64,000 nucleotides of DNA from Pseudomonas sp. R37(2017) (GCF_002113375.1 NZ_NEHO01000007.1:241941-305940), one strand, 5' to 3'. Numbered from the stretch's first letter, positions 7,830 through 18,089 are shown. Notes: generated by a model from the sequence alone, not told the origin. Translations and numbers: made by a program.

Positions 7830-10800
7830 ATGGCTAGTTTGATAAACGGTCTGGGTGGTGCAGCGGGTTTCGGGGAGAATCAGCTGACTCGAAACGATGA
7901 CAGCTACACCTCCTACATCGATATCAGCACTGTTTTCGGGGCGAGCGGACTCAATTTCTTCGGCACCAACTACACCGATATTTCCGTAAACAACAACGGA
8001 AACATCACATTTGGCAGTGGTCTTTCCACCTATACCCCCTACGGCATGCAAGATTCCAGCAGGCCGATGATTGCGCCCTTCTTTGCCGACGTCGATACCC
8101 GTGGCGGACCGGTCGGCGCCACGTCGGGCGGCACATCGACGGGCAGCAACCTGGTCTATTACGACTTCAATACCGCAGGCAATGGCACGCTGACCGTTAC
8201 CTGGGATGACGTCGGTTACTACAACAGCAAGGTAGACAAGCTCAATGCATTCCAACTCCAGCTGGTTGGAAAGGGCAACGGCAACTTCGATGTCATCTTC
8301 AGATATGAAACCATCAACTGGACGACCGGTAGCGCCAGTGGCGGCACCGCTGGCCTGGGAGGAACCGTCGCCCGTGCCGGTTACTCGACTGGCGATGGCT
8401 CATCCTGGTATGAACTGCCGCAATCGGGCAATGAATCCGCCATTCTCGGGCTGGAAACCACGCCAGGTAACACAGGGGTAGCCGGTTACTACAAATTCAG
8501 CATCGTCAGCGGTACATCCGGCAATGACAACATGCAAGGCACTGCCGGGAATGACTCGCTCTATGGCTCTTCCGGCAATGACATCATCAATGGCTATGCC
8601 GGAAATGACGTCCTCTACGGCGCAGCGGGCAGCGACAGGCTCTTGGGTGGCCTGGGAGACGACACCTATATCGTGGATGCGCTGGATACGCTTGTCGAAC
8701 TTGCCAACCAGGGTACCGACGTCGTTCAGTCAGAAATCAGCTATACGCTCGGTGACAACCTGGAGAACCTGATCCTGACTGGTAACAGCAGTATCAACGG
8801 CACAGGTAACGCACTGAACAACACCTTTGTCGGCAACTCGTACAACAATATTTTCAATGGCGCGGGGGGCACCGACTTTGTTTCGTATGCCTATTCCAAC
8901 TATGGCGTCAGCGTCGATCTGTCCAACACCGGCTCACAATATAACTCCTATCAAGGCTACGATACTTTCGTGTCCATCGAGGGCGTGATCGGTACTGATG
9001 ATTCCGACACACTGACCGGCAACGCCCTGGCCAATATCCTTTACGGCGGCGCAGACAACGACACCCTCAATGGCGGAGCCGGCAACGACACCCTCGATGG
9101 CGGCAGTGGCGTCGACCGCATGACGGGCGGTGAAGGCTCTGACATCTACTACGTCGACAATGTCGGCGATATCGTCAGTGAAACCAACGCCACGGCCAGC
9201 ACCGGCGGCACCGATAGCGTCTATAGCTACCTCGACGCCTACACCCTGGGTGACAACGTCGAGAACCTGCGCCTGCTGTCGACCGGCGCTGCCAACGGCA
9301 CCGGTAACGGCCTCAACAACATCATCGAAGCCGGCGCCGGCAACAACGTCCTCAATGGCGGCACCGGCGTCGATACCTTGTCCTATGCCCTTGCCACCGC
9401 AGCGGTCACGGTCAACCTGGGACTGACCACTGCGCAAGCCACCGGCGGTTCCGGTTCAGACACCCTGTTGAACTTCGAGAACCTCACGGGCAGCAACTAT
9501 CACGACAAACTGACCGGTAACGCAGCCGCCAATACACTCAGCGGTGGCCTGGGCGGCGACCAACTCAACGGCGGCGCCGGTGCCGACCGCATGATCGGCG
9601 GCGATGGTTCCGACCTCTACTACGTCGACAATACCGGCGATGTCGTCAGCGAAACCAATGCTGTCACCGGTGGCATCGATACCGTTTTCAGCTACCTCAG
9701 TGCCTACACCCTGGCTGACAATGTCGAGAACCTGCGCCTGCTGTCGGCCGGCGCTGCCAACGGCACCGGTAACAGCCTCAACAACGTCATCGACGCCGGG
9801 GCCGGCAACAACGTCCTCAATGGCGGCGCCGGTATCGATACCTTGTCCTATGCCTATGCCACGGCGGCGGTCACGGCCAACCTGGGGTTGACCACCGCAC
9901 AAGCCACCGGTGGTTCTGGCACAGACACCCTGTTGAACTTCGAGAACCTCACGGGCAGCAACTATCACGACAAGCTGACCGGTAACGCGGCCGCCAACAC
10001 ACTCAGCGGCGGCCTGGGCAGCGACCAACTCAACGGCGCCGCCGGTGCCGACCGCATGATCGGCGGCGATGGCTCCGACCTCTACTACGTCGACAATGCC
10101 GGCGATGTCGTCAGTGAAACCAATGCCGTCGTCGGCACGGGTGGCATCGATACCGTTTACAGCTTCCTCGGCGCCTACACCCTGGGTGACAACGTCGAGA
10201 ACCTGCGCCTGCTGTCGACCGGCACTGCCAACGGCACCGGTAACAGCCTCAATAACGTCATCGACGCCGGGGCCGGCAACAACGTCCTCAATGGCGGCGC
10301 CGGTATCGATACCTTGTCCTACGCCTATGCCACGGCGGCGGTAACCGCCAACCTGGGGCTGACCACCACGCAAGCCACCGTTGGTTCCGGTTCAGACACC
10401 CTGTTGAACTTCGAGAACATCACGGGCAGTAACTATCACGACAAGCTGACCGGTAACGCGCTCGCCAATACCCTCAACGGCGGTGCCGGCAATGACACAC
10501 TCACCGGTGGCGCCGGCAACGACCTGCTGATCGGCGGCACGGGCCTGGACAAGCTTTATGGTGGCACCGGGGCCGATACATTCGACTTCAATGCCTTGAA
10601 TGAAATGGGCCTGGGCGCCGCCCTGCGCGATGTCATTGGCGATTTCAAGAGCAGCGAAGGCGACAAGATCGACCTCTCGACCCTGGACGCCAACCTGGCG
10701 ACGGCAGCCAACGATGCGTTCAGTTTCATCGGCTCCAGCGCGTTCAGCAGCAATGCCACAGGGCAGCTACGGTTCGCCGGCGGCATTCTCTACGGCAGCA

Positions 10801-10880
10801 CCGACGCCGACACCGCCGCGGAATTCGAAATTCAGTTGGTGGGTGTGAGCAACTTGCAAACTACCGACCTGATTGCCTGA
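7830..10880 (+). CDS. RTX protein 2: NIDO-like domain plus calcium-binding repeats
   Basis: 1016 residues, ATG behind AGGGG. Residues about 40-220 look like a nidogen (NIDO) domain: NNNGNITFGSGLSTYTPYG, RPMIAPFFADVDTRGG, LTVTWDDVGYY and FDVIFRYETINW. From about 230 on there are RTX nonapeptides organised into three near-identical modules of about 156 residues (DRM(T/I)GG(E/D)GSD(I/L)YYVDN...ENLTGSNYHDKLTG), beginning near nt 9115, 9585 and 10050. The last 110 residues are almost identical to those of RTX protein 1. Predicted to be secreted by a type I system encoded elsewhere; the NIDO domain suggests adhesion. Confidence 0.85.
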   Translation: MASLINGLGGAAGFGENQLTRNDDSYTSYIDISTVFGASGLNFFGTNYTDISVNNNGNITFGSGLSTYTPYGMQDSSRPMIAPFFADVDTRGGPVGATSGGTSTGSNLVYYDFNTAGNGTLTVTWDDVGYYNSKVDKLNAFQLQLVGKGNGNFDVIFRYETINWTTGSASGGTAGLGGTVARAGYSTGDGSSWYELPQSGNESAILGLETTPGNTGVAGYYKFSIVSGTSGNDNMQGTAGNDSLYGSSGNDIINGYAGNDVLYGAAGSDRLLGGLGDDTYIVDALDTLVELANQGTDVVQSEISYTLGDNLENLILTGNSSINGTGNALNNTFVGNSYNNIFNGAGGTDFVSYAYSNYGVSVDLSNTGSQYNSYQGYDTFVSIEGVIGTDDSDTLTGNALANILYGGADNDTLNGGAGNDTLDGGSGVDRMTGGEGSDIYYVDNVGDIVSETNATASTGGTDSVYSYLDAYTLGDNVENLRLLSTGAANGTGNGLNNIIEAGAGNNVLNGGTGVDTLSYALATAAVTVNLGLTTAQATGGSGSDTLLNFENLTGSNYHDKLTGNAAANTLSGGLGGDQLNGGAGADRMIGGDGSDLYYVDNTGDVVSETNAVTGGIDTVFSYLSAYTLADNVENLRLLSAGAANGTGNSLNNVIDAGAGNNVLNGGAGIDTLSYAYATAAVTANLGLTTAQATGGSGTDTLLNFENLTGSNYHDKLTGNAAANTLSGGLGSDQLNGAAGADRMIGGDGSDLYYVDNAGDVVSETNAVVGTGGIDTVYSFLGAYTLGDNVENLRLLSTGTANGTGNSLNNVIDAGAGNNVLNGGAGIDTLSYAYATAAVTANLGLTTTQATVGSGSDTLLNFENITGSNYHDKLTGNALANTLNGGAGNDTLTGGAGNDLLIGGTGLDKLYGGTGADTFDFNALNEMGLGAALRDVIGDFKSSEGDKIDLSTLDANLATAANDAFSFIGSSAFSSNATGQLRFAGGILYGSTDADTAAEFEIQLVGVSNLQTTDLIA
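9115..10515 (+). repeat. Three tandem coding modules of about 465-470 bp in RTX protein 2
   Basis: Near-identical DNA blocks start at about 9115, 9585 and 10050, each encoding the nonapeptide cluster, a VDN...SETNA linker, VENLRLLS and SYHDKLTGN-type elements. Related modules occur in the other three RTX genes. Their similarity makes slippage and gene conversion likely. Confidence 0.8.
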
Positions 10881-10904
10881 TAGAGGGTGATCGTACGGTT
10901 ATGA

Positions 10905-10936
10905 CAAAAGGCTGCCATGGGCAGCCTTTTGTTTTT
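10905..10936 (+). terminator. Intrinsic terminator after RTX protein 2
   Basis: Stem aaaaggctgcc / ggcagcctttt around a short loop, followed by gttttt. It ends the transcript of the second RTX gene, so genes 3 and 4 likely have their own promoter in the 298-bp gap that follows, where I see no gene. Confidence 0.8.
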
Positions 10937-11179
10937 CTGGCGGTTGCCTTATCGGACGAAAGCCATCCCGGAAACCCGGCACACAGCGCATGCGAGGCGA
11001 CGACCGGGCAAGCAATATGGCAAATGGCTACTTACAATGAGTCCCATTATCTGTACGACCCGTAAGTTGAAGGTTGCGAACTGGGTGCCCGGCGGTTTAC
11101 CCCCCGCCATTCATAGAAAACAACAAATGACGCAGCTGCGTGGATTTCCACTCGCTGCACTGAATCAAGGAAATCAGAC

Positions 11180-14100
11180 ATGGCCGTGATAACAGGCACT
11201 ACGAGCAACGACGCTCTACTCGGGACAAGTGAGCCCGACAGCATTACCGGCCAGGCGGGGGATGACATTCTCGACGGTGGTGCGGGCCTGGACACGCTGG
11301 ACGGCGGCAGCGGGAACGACACCTATATTCTCGACAAGATTGCCGAACTGAAGTCTGACTTTACTTCCGTGTCCGGAATTTCCGGCCTCACAAGCCCCAC
11401 CTACGCCATGTTCAATCACTGGCCGGGTACCGATCAGCTGCAAATCGACGCTATCTACTTTTCTGACTCATCCGGACTGTATTGGGGCCAAGGCAGCTAC
11501 TACACCGCCAACGGCAGCTTTGTCACCCAGTGGTTTTCCTTTGCATCCGCGGGGGGATTAGCCTCCGAAGCGGCTATCGGAGAAAGCTTTTTCTACAACT
11601 ACCACGTCGATCAAATCGTTCAGGACAGTGGCGGTACCGATCTGGTCAAGTCCAGCCTGGACAGCTATACCCTGGGCAGCAGCCTGGAAAACCTGGAGCT
11701 GACTGGCAGCGAAAATATCAATGGCTTTGGTAACAACCTGAATAATCGGCTCACCGGTAACAGCGGCGCCAATACCCTGGCGGGCTACGGTGGCGACGAT
11801 ATCCTCGACGGAGGCACGGGTGCCGACGTGATGCAGGGCGGCGACGGGGCCGACACCTATTACGTCGACAATGTCGGTGATGTGGTCAGCGAAACCAGCA
11901 CGGGCGGCGTTGACCTGGTCGCCCACTCCCTCGCCAACTACACCCTGGGCGCCAATATCGAGAATGGCCGCATTCTCTCGACCGCAAGCGCCAACCTGAC
12001 CGGCAACGCTCTCAACAACGTGCTTTATGCAGGTAGCGGCAACAATATTCTCGACGGCGGCGCAGGCCTCGATACCGTTTCATACCACTATGCGGGCCCT
12101 GTCACCGTCAATCTGGGCATCACCGGCGTACAAGCCACAGGTGGCTCCGGTACGGACACCCTGAAAAACATCGAGTCGGTGACCGGCAGTCAGCTCAACG
12201 ACACCCTGACGGGCAACGCGGATGCCAATACCCTGGACGGCAATGTCGGCTTCGATCTTGTCTTGGGAGGAGGCGGCAACGATACCCTGATGGCTGAAGG
12301 GGGATATTCGGCGTCGTTTACCTGGTCGAGTGCCGGGCATACATTCGATGAGTTTGGCAATCCGATTGGCGGCTTTGATGTCTATTACTACATAGGCGAA
12401 ACCCTCGACGGCGGTACCGGCAGCGATAGCGTCAGTTATGCCAATGCCCAAACCGGCGTGGTCGTGAACCTGGTCAGCGGGCTTGGGTATGCAACGGGCG
12501 CCATTTCACAGCTCGACAACGTGCCTTACCCTCTGGTCACCAGCGGCGGGGATTTCATCACTTCCGTGGAAGAAGCCATCTTCGACTTTGCCGACCATCT
12601 GGTCAGCATCGAAAACATCGTCGGCAGCAGGTTCGGCGATGTTCTGACCGGCGACAATACGGCCAACTCCCTCAACGGCGGGGCGGGTGCGGACACCTTG
12701 ATCGGCGGACTCGGCGACGACCTCTACTACGTCGACAACATCGGCGACGTCGTCAGCGAAACCAATGCCACGGCCAGCATCGGCGGCAAGGACACGGTCT
12801 ACAGTTTTCTCAGCGCCTATACCCTCGGCGCCAATGTCGAGCAAGGTCGCCTCCTCTCGACCGGGGCCGCCAACCTTACGGGCAACAGCCTCAACAACAC
12901 CCTCTATGCCGGGGTCGGCAACAACGTCCTCAATGGCAGCACCGGCATCGACAGCGCCTCCTACCTCTATGCCACCAGCGCAGTCGCTGTCAGCCTGGCC
13001 GTGACCACGGCCCAGGCCACTGGCGGGTCCGGCGCCGACACCCTGATCGCTATCGAAAACCTCGCGGGCTCCAACTACAACGACACGCTCACGGGTGACG
13101 CCGCCGCCAACCTGCTGAGCGGTGGCGCCGGTAACGATACGCTCAACGGTGGTGCGGGCAATGACGTGTTCGATGGTGGCACAGGCCTGGACCGGATGAC
13201 GGGTGGCGATGGTTCCGATGCCTACCACGTCGAGAACACGGGCGATGTCGTGATTGAAACCAATGCGACGACCAGCACTGGCGGCAGCGACACGGTCTAC
13301 AGCTATCTCAGCGCCTACACCCTCGGCGCCAATGTCGAGAACGGTAGCATCCTCGCCACCGGGGTCGCCGCCCTGACAGGCAACAGCCTCAACAACACCC
13401 TCTATGCCGGAGCCGGCAACAACGCCCTCGATGGCGGCATCGGGGCCGATACCTTGTCCTATGCCTTTACCACTGCGGCCGTCACGGTCAACCTGGGGCT
13501 GACCACCGCGCAAGCCACCGGTGGTTCTGGCACGGACACCCTGTTGAATTTCGAGAGCCTCACCGGCTCGAACTACAATGACAGGCTCACGGGCAACGCC
13601 GCCCCCAACACGCTCAACGGTGGCGCCGGTAACGATACGCTCGACAGTGGGGCGGGCAATGACGTTTTGGACGGCGGCACAGGCCTCGACCGGATGACGG
13701 GCGGTGATGGGTCTGACATCTACTACGTCGACAACACCGGCGACGTCGTCATTGAAACCAATGCGACAACCAGCATCGGCGGCAGCGATACGGTCTTCAG
13801 CACGCTCAGCGCCTACACCCTCGGCGCCAATGTCGAGAGCGGTCGTCTCCTCGCCACCGGGGTCGCCAGCCTGACGGGCAACAACCTCGACAACACCCTC
13901 TATGCCGGAGCCGGCAACAACGTCCTCAATGGCAGCACCGGCGTCGACACGGTCTCCTACGCCTATGCCAGCAGCGCCGTCAGCGCCAGCCTGGCCGTGA
14001 CCACGGCCCAGGCCACCGGTGGCTCAGGTGCCGACACCCTGGTCGCCATCGAAAACCTCACCGGGTCCAACTACAACGACAAACTCACGGGCAACGCCGC

Positions 14101-14488
14101 CGCCAACCTGCTCAACGGTGGGAGCGGGAGCGACATCCTGGTCGGCGGTATGGGCAAGGATGTTCTCACTGGCGGTGCCGGCAACGATATCTTCGATTTC
14201 AATGCCCTCTCTGAAACGGGGCTGACCAGCGCCACCTGGGACATCATCACCGACTTCACCCGGGGAGCCGACAAGATTGATCTGTCGACGCTCGATGCCA
14301 ACACGGCGACGGCCACCAATGAAGCCTTCCACACGGTCATCGGCAGTACCGCTGCCTTCAGTGTGGCCGGACAGTTGAAGTTTGCGGGGGGAGTGCTCTA
14401 CGGCAATACCGATGCAGACAGCGCCGCCGAGTTCGCCATTCAGATCACCGGCATCAATACCCTGGCAACGTCGGACTTCATCGTCTGA
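11180..14488 (+). CDS. RTX protein 3: large calcium-binding repeat protein
   Basis: 1102 residues, ATG behind AAGGAAA. RTX repeats begin within the first 15 residues (SNDALLGTSEPDSITGQAG), an unusual layout with no separate N-terminal domain. Two non-repeat inserts interrupt the arrays: about 55-150 (FTSVSGISGLTSPTYAMF and on) and about 370-480 (SASFTWSSAGHTFDEFG and on). Repeated modules of about 160 residues follow (YYVDN(T/I)GDVV(S/I)ETNA...YTLGANVE). The last 100 residues (IFDFNALSETGLTSATWD to DFIV) form a serralysin-type secretion signal nearly identical to that of RTX protein 4. Confidence 0.85.
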   Translation: MAVITGTTSNDALLGTSEPDSITGQAGDDILDGGAGLDTLDGGSGNDTYILDKIAELKSDFTSVSGISGLTSPTYAMFNHWPGTDQLQIDAIYFSDSSGLYWGQGSYYTANGSFVTQWFSFASAGGLASEAAIGESFFYNYHVDQIVQDSGGTDLVKSSLDSYTLGSSLENLELTGSENINGFGNNLNNRLTGNSGANTLAGYGGDDILDGGTGADVMQGGDGADTYYVDNVGDVVSETSTGGVDLVAHSLANYTLGANIENGRILSTASANLTGNALNNVLYAGSGNNILDGGAGLDTVSYHYAGPVTVNLGITGVQATGGSGTDTLKNIESVTGSQLNDTLTGNADANTLDGNVGFDLVLGGGGNDTLMAEGGYSASFTWSSAGHTFDEFGNPIGGFDVYYYIGETLDGGTGSDSVSYANAQTGVVVNLVSGLGYATGAISQLDNVPYPLVTSGGDFITSVEEAIFDFADHLVSIENIVGSRFGDVLTGDNTANSLNGGAGADTLIGGLGDDLYYVDNIGDVVSETNATASIGGKDTVYSFLSAYTLGANVEQGRLLSTGAANLTGNSLNNTLYAGVGNNVLNGSTGIDSASYLYATSAVAVSLAVTTAQATGGSGADTLIAIENLAGSNYNDTLTGDAAANLLSGGAGNDTLNGGAGNDVFDGGTGLDRMTGGDGSDAYHVENTGDVVIETNATTSTGGSDTVYSYLSAYTLGANVENGSILATGVAALTGNSLNNTLYAGAGNNALDGGIGADTLSYAFTTAAVTVNLGLTTAQATGGSGTDTLLNFESLTGSNYNDRLTGNAAPNTLNGGAGNDTLDSGAGNDVLDGGTGLDRMTGGDGSDIYYVDNTGDVVIETNATTSIGGSDTVFSTLSAYTLGANVESGRLLATGVASLTGNNLDNTLYAGAGNNVLNGSTGVDTVSYAYASSAVSASLAVTTAQATGGSGADTLVAIENLTGSNYNDKLTGNAAANLLNGGSGSDILVGGMGKDVLTGGAGNDIFDFNALSETGLTSATWDIITDFTRGADKIDLSTLDANTATATNEAFHTVIGSTAAFSVAGQLKFAGGVLYGNTDADSAAEFAIQITGINTLATSDFIV

Positions 14489-14591
14489 CCCAAAGGAGGG
14501 GGGCATTGCAGAGGCATGCCCCTCGACTTGACCGCCTGGTGAAAAGGTTCAAAGAACACGTCCAAGCAGCCCTTCCAAGGAGCTTCGACCC

Positions 14592-17576
14592 ATGGCAACG
14601 CCCACTACCCTGTTCGAGTTCTATACCAGTATCGGTTTGACCCTTCCCCCGATCAGCACTCGGGCTCAGCTGTATGAGTCATTCGGCCTGGGCAGCAGCG
14701 CAAGCTATGTGGGCACAGCCAGCCAGAACGATGCCTTGCTGGGTGTTCTGGTCGAATACACCACTCCCCACGGTGCGCTGGATGCACTGGCGCAATTCAA
14801 AGACACCTTGAGCAGCCTGACCATCGGCGATCTTCTGGCCAATCTGGACCCTGCGGAACTCGCCAGCATCCTTGCCATGGGCACCATCCCCGCTGACGCG
14901 GTTGACGAAGGTATTGCCCTGTTGAGCCAGTTCAATCCGGCCACCAGCGTCTATGACGCGCTGGTGCAATTGATCCAGACCAATTCGATAACCAACGCCA
15001 GCAACCCGCAATTTTATGTGCCTGACGATCTTCAGTGGCAACAACCACCCGGAAGCGTGGACTCCGGCGTTAACTTCGAGTCCCCTTCATTTAGTGTCAA
15101 CAACACAACCAATGAGTGGAAACTTTCAAACCTGCTGCCCAGTGACTTGCCGAACATCCCTGTCGAGGATGTTAAATTTTATACCGGTGTCGGTATATCA
15201 GCGTTGCTGGACGGCATCACCAGGGAAATGACCAATGTCATTGTCAATGAGATCATCAAACCCAACATTCCTACCGGCGTCTTTAACGCCCTGAGTCAGT
15301 TCCAAACGCCAGTCAAAAACGTCAATTCGCTATCGGGCCTGATGAAAGGCTGGCTCACGGACACGCTTGTCGAACTCAACCACGGCATCGATGCCGTTGG
15401 CGGGGGCGGCAGCTGGGATGATAGCCAGGTCTGGAACAGAACCAACACTTTCGCGCAAGACCTGCAAACCGCCCTGATCAAAAACCTCGGTGGCAACGTC
15501 GGCAGCGTCGGCAAGGCCATCGAGAAAGCACGCATCTTTCTCCAGCACAGCGACCTGACCTTCGCCGTCCAAAGCACCGACACAGCAGCCTCCTTCACAG
15601 CACCAATCGGGCATCGCGTTGCCGTTCTGGGCGCTTCCCGCGGGGACACCCTGATCGGAGGCACAAGCCACGACGTGCTGATTGGCCAGGGAGGCGCGGA
15701 CAACTTCTCAGGAATGGCCGGCAATGACCTGCTATCGGGATTCGCTGGCAACGATGTGCTGAATGGCGGCGCAGGCGTCGACAGGATGATTGGCGGCGAT
15801 GGTTCCGACCTCTACTACGTCGACAACATCGGCGATGTCGTGATTGAAACCAATGCCTCGGTCGGCACCGGCGGCAAGGACACGGTCTACAGTTTTCTCA
15901 GCGCCTATACCCTCGGCGCCAATGTCGAGCAAGGTCGCCTCCTCTCGACCGGGGCCGCCAACCTTACGGGCAACAGCCTCAACAACACCCTCTATGCCGG
16001 GGTCGGCAACAACGTCCTCAATGGCAGCACCGGCATCGACAGCGCCTCCTACCTCTATGCCACCAGCGCAGTCGCCGTCAGCCTGGCCGTGACCACGGCC
16101 CAGGCCACCGGCGGGTCAGGCGCCGACACTCTGCTAGCCATCGAAAACCTTACGGGCTCCAACTACAACGACAGGCTCACGGGCAACGCTGCCGCCAACC
16201 TGCTGAGCGGTGGCGCCGGTAACGATACGCTCGACGGTGGTGCGGGCAATGACGTATTCGATGGAGGCACAGGCCTGGACCGGATGACGGGCGGTGATGG
16301 TTCCGATGCCTACCACGTCGAGAACGCAGGCGATGTCGTGATTGAAAGCAATGCGACGACCAGCACCGGCGGCAGCGACACGGTCTACAGCTATCTCAGC
16401 GCCTACACTCTCGGTGCCAATGTCGAGAACGGTAGCATCGTCGCTGCCGGGATCGCCGCCCTGACGGGCAACAGCCTCAACAACACCCTCTATGCCGGAG
16501 CCGGCAACAACGTCCTCAATGGCAGCACCGGTATCGATACCTTGTCCTATGCCTTCGCCACTGCTGCGGTCACGGCCAACCTGGGGCTGACCACCGCGCA
16601 AGCCACCGGTGGTTCTGGCGCTGACACCCTGTTGAACTTCGAGAATCTCACGGGCAGCAACTATCACGACAAACTGACCGGAAGTTCGCTTGCCAATACC
16701 CTCAATGGTGGCCTGGGCAACGACACCCTCAACGGCGCCGCCGGTGCCGACCGCCTGATCGGTGGCGATGGCTCCGACCTCTACTACGTCGACAACACCG
16801 GCGACGTCGTGATTGAAACCAATGCGACAACCAGCACCGGCGGCAGCGATACGGTCTACAGCTTTCTCGGCGCCTACAGCCTCGGCGCCAATGTCGAGAG
16901 TGGTCGCCTCCTCGCCACCGGAGTCGCCAGCCTGACGGGTAACAGCCTCGACAACACCCTCTATGCCGGAGCTGGCAACAACGTCCTCAATGGCAGCACC
17001 GGCGTCGACACCGCCTCCTACCTCTATGCCGGCAGTGCAGTTACCGCCAGCCTGGCCGTGACCACGACCCAGGCCACCGGTGGCTCTGGCGCCGACACCT
17101 TGATCGCCGTCGAAAACCTCACGGGCTCCAACTACAACGACAGGCTCACGGGCAACGCCGCCGCCAACCTGCTCAACGGCGGCGCCGGCAATGACACATT
17201 GCTGGGTGGGGGCGGGAACGACATCCTGATCGGCGGCACGGGCAAGGATGGTCTCACCGGCGGCGTCGGCAACGATATCTTCGATTTCAATGCCCTCTCT
17301 GAAACGGGGCTGACCAGCGCCACCTGGGACATCATCACCGACTTCACCCGGGGAGCCGACAAGATTGATCTGTCGACGCTCGATGCCAACACGGCGACGG
17401 CCACCAATGAAGCCTTCGCCTCGATCATCGGCAGTACCGCTGCCTTCAGTGCGGCCGGACAGTTGAAGTTTGCAGGGGGAGTGCTCTACGGCAACACCGA
17501 TGCGGACAGCGCCGCCGAGTTCGCCATTCAGGTAGTCGGTATTGGCAGCATTACGACGGCGGACCTCATGCTTTGA
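14592..17576 (+). CDS. RTX protein 4: unique helical N-terminal domain plus calcium-binding repeats
   Basis: 994 residues, ATG behind AAGGAGC. Residues 1-340 are not repetitive and match no family I know: a helical, Leu/Ala-rich start (LFEFYTSIGLTLPP, ALDALAQFKDTLSSL), then FYTGVGISALLDGIT and ARIFLQHSDLTFAVQ. RTX repeats start near 350 (RGDTLIGGTSHDVLIG) and form four modules closely matching those of RTX protein 3, in places almost identical at DNA level (12720-13010 against 15800-16100). The C-terminal 100 residues carry the secretion signal. The N-terminal domain is the most likely effector or binding part. Confidence 0.85.
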   Translation: MATPTTLFEFYTSIGLTLPPISTRAQLYESFGLGSSASYVGTASQNDALLGVLVEYTTPHGALDALAQFKDTLSSLTIGDLLANLDPAELASILAMGTIPADAVDEGIALLSQFNPATSVYDALVQLIQTNSITNASNPQFYVPDDLQWQQPPGSVDSGVNFESPSFSVNNTTNEWKLSNLLPSDLPNIPVEDVKFYTGVGISALLDGITREMTNVIVNEIIKPNIPTGVFNALSQFQTPVKNVNSLSGLMKGWLTDTLVELNHGIDAVGGGGSWDDSQVWNRTNTFAQDLQTALIKNLGGNVGSVGKAIEKARIFLQHSDLTFAVQSTDTAASFTAPIGHRVAVLGASRGDTLIGGTSHDVLIGQGGADNFSGMAGNDLLSGFAGNDVLNGGAGVDRMIGGDGSDLYYVDNIGDVVIETNASVGTGGKDTVYSFLSAYTLGANVEQGRLLSTGAANLTGNSLNNTLYAGVGNNVLNGSTGIDSASYLYATSAVAVSLAVTTAQATGGSGADTLLAIENLTGSNYNDRLTGNAAANLLSGGAGNDTLDGGAGNDVFDGGTGLDRMTGGDGSDAYHVENAGDVVIESNATTSTGGSDTVYSYLSAYTLGANVENGSIVAAGIAALTGNSLNNTLYAGAGNNVLNGSTGIDTLSYAFATAAVTANLGLTTAQATGGSGADTLLNFENLTGSNYHDKLTGSSLANTLNGGLGNDTLNGAAGADRLIGGDGSDLYYVDNTGDVVIETNATTSTGGSDTVYSFLGAYSLGANVESGRLLATGVASLTGNSLDNTLYAGAGNNVLNGSTGVDTASYLYAGSAVTASLAVTTTQATGGSGADTLIAVENLTGSNYNDRLTGNAAANLLNGGAGNDTLLGGGGNDILIGGTGKDGLTGGVGNDIFDFNALSETGLTSATWDIITDFTRGADKIDLSTLDANTATATNEAFASIIGSTAAFSAAGQLKFAGGVLYGNTDADSAAEFAIQVVGIGSITTADLML

Positions 17577-17582
17577 AAAGAA

Positions 17583-17611
17583 AAACCCCGAATCGCATGA
17601 TTCAGGGTTTA
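17583..17611 (-). terminator. Convergent terminator between RTX protein 4 and the 17640 gene
   Basis: Stem aaaccc(c)gaatc / gattc(a)gggttt with a 4-base loop gcat. The better T-run (tttttcttttc) is on the minus strand, so it mainly serves the minus-strand gene, but it can also end the RTX transcript. Confidence 0.7.
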
Positions 17612-17639
17612 TGTCCGATCCCTGGTTCAGAGCCTCTCG

Positions 17640-18089
17640 TTAAGTCGCGTCATTCCAGTGAAAAACCAGGTTGCGGGCTGCGCCACTGCCGACATTGGCA
17701 ACGTCCTGCCGTGTTTCACCGTTGCGCGTCGCAATCACCGTGTATTTACCGGCGGGCAGCTTCACGTAAACCAGCGGACCGGCGTCATTGAGCGCCAGCA
17801 CGGTTTGCCCCGGGGCTTTCTGGATAACCACTTTCACGTCAGGAATGTATTCATTTTGCGTCCCGACAGAGAACGTCATGTGCAGGTTGTAGCCGGTGGT
17901 CCGCTGGATGGCCCTGGACTCATCCTCGCCGATACCGCCGGACAAGTAGGCGATGCCGTTTTGCTCCTGGCTTTGTACCTGTACGCCAGAGTTGTCGATT
18001 GGATCAAGGCTGGTGGCGGGCGACATCGATGGAAACATCAACACGCCGACAGCGGTGAGTGGCAACAGAAGTGAATGGAGGTACTTCAT
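17640..18089 (-). CDS. Small exported protein with carboxypeptidase-regulatory-like fold
   Basis: 149 residues with a signal peptide (MKYLHSLLLPLTAVGVLMF, likely cut after about 25). The mature part ends with a small beta-sandwich-like stretch: VYVKLPAGKYTVIATRNGETRQDV, typical of carboxypeptidase regulatory-like or peptidase-associated domains that bind without catalysis. A motif GIAYLSGGIGEDESRAI precedes it and is often seen in pseudomonad periplasmic proteins of unknown role. Function unknown; expected in the periplasm. Confidence 0.7.
   Translation of the reverse strand: MKYLHSLLLPLTAVGVLMFPSMSPATSLDPIDNSGVQVQSQEQNGIAYLSGGIGEDESRAIQRTTGYNLHMTFSVGTQNEYIPDVKVVIQKAPGQTVLALNDAGPLVYVKLPAGKYTVIATRNGETRQDVANVGSGAARNLVFHWNDAT

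Noticed and set aside
9115..10515. Regular repeats resembling a CRISPR or satellite array
   Set aside because: Period of about 465 bp, fully in frame with RTX coding sequence; no short repeat/spacer pattern.
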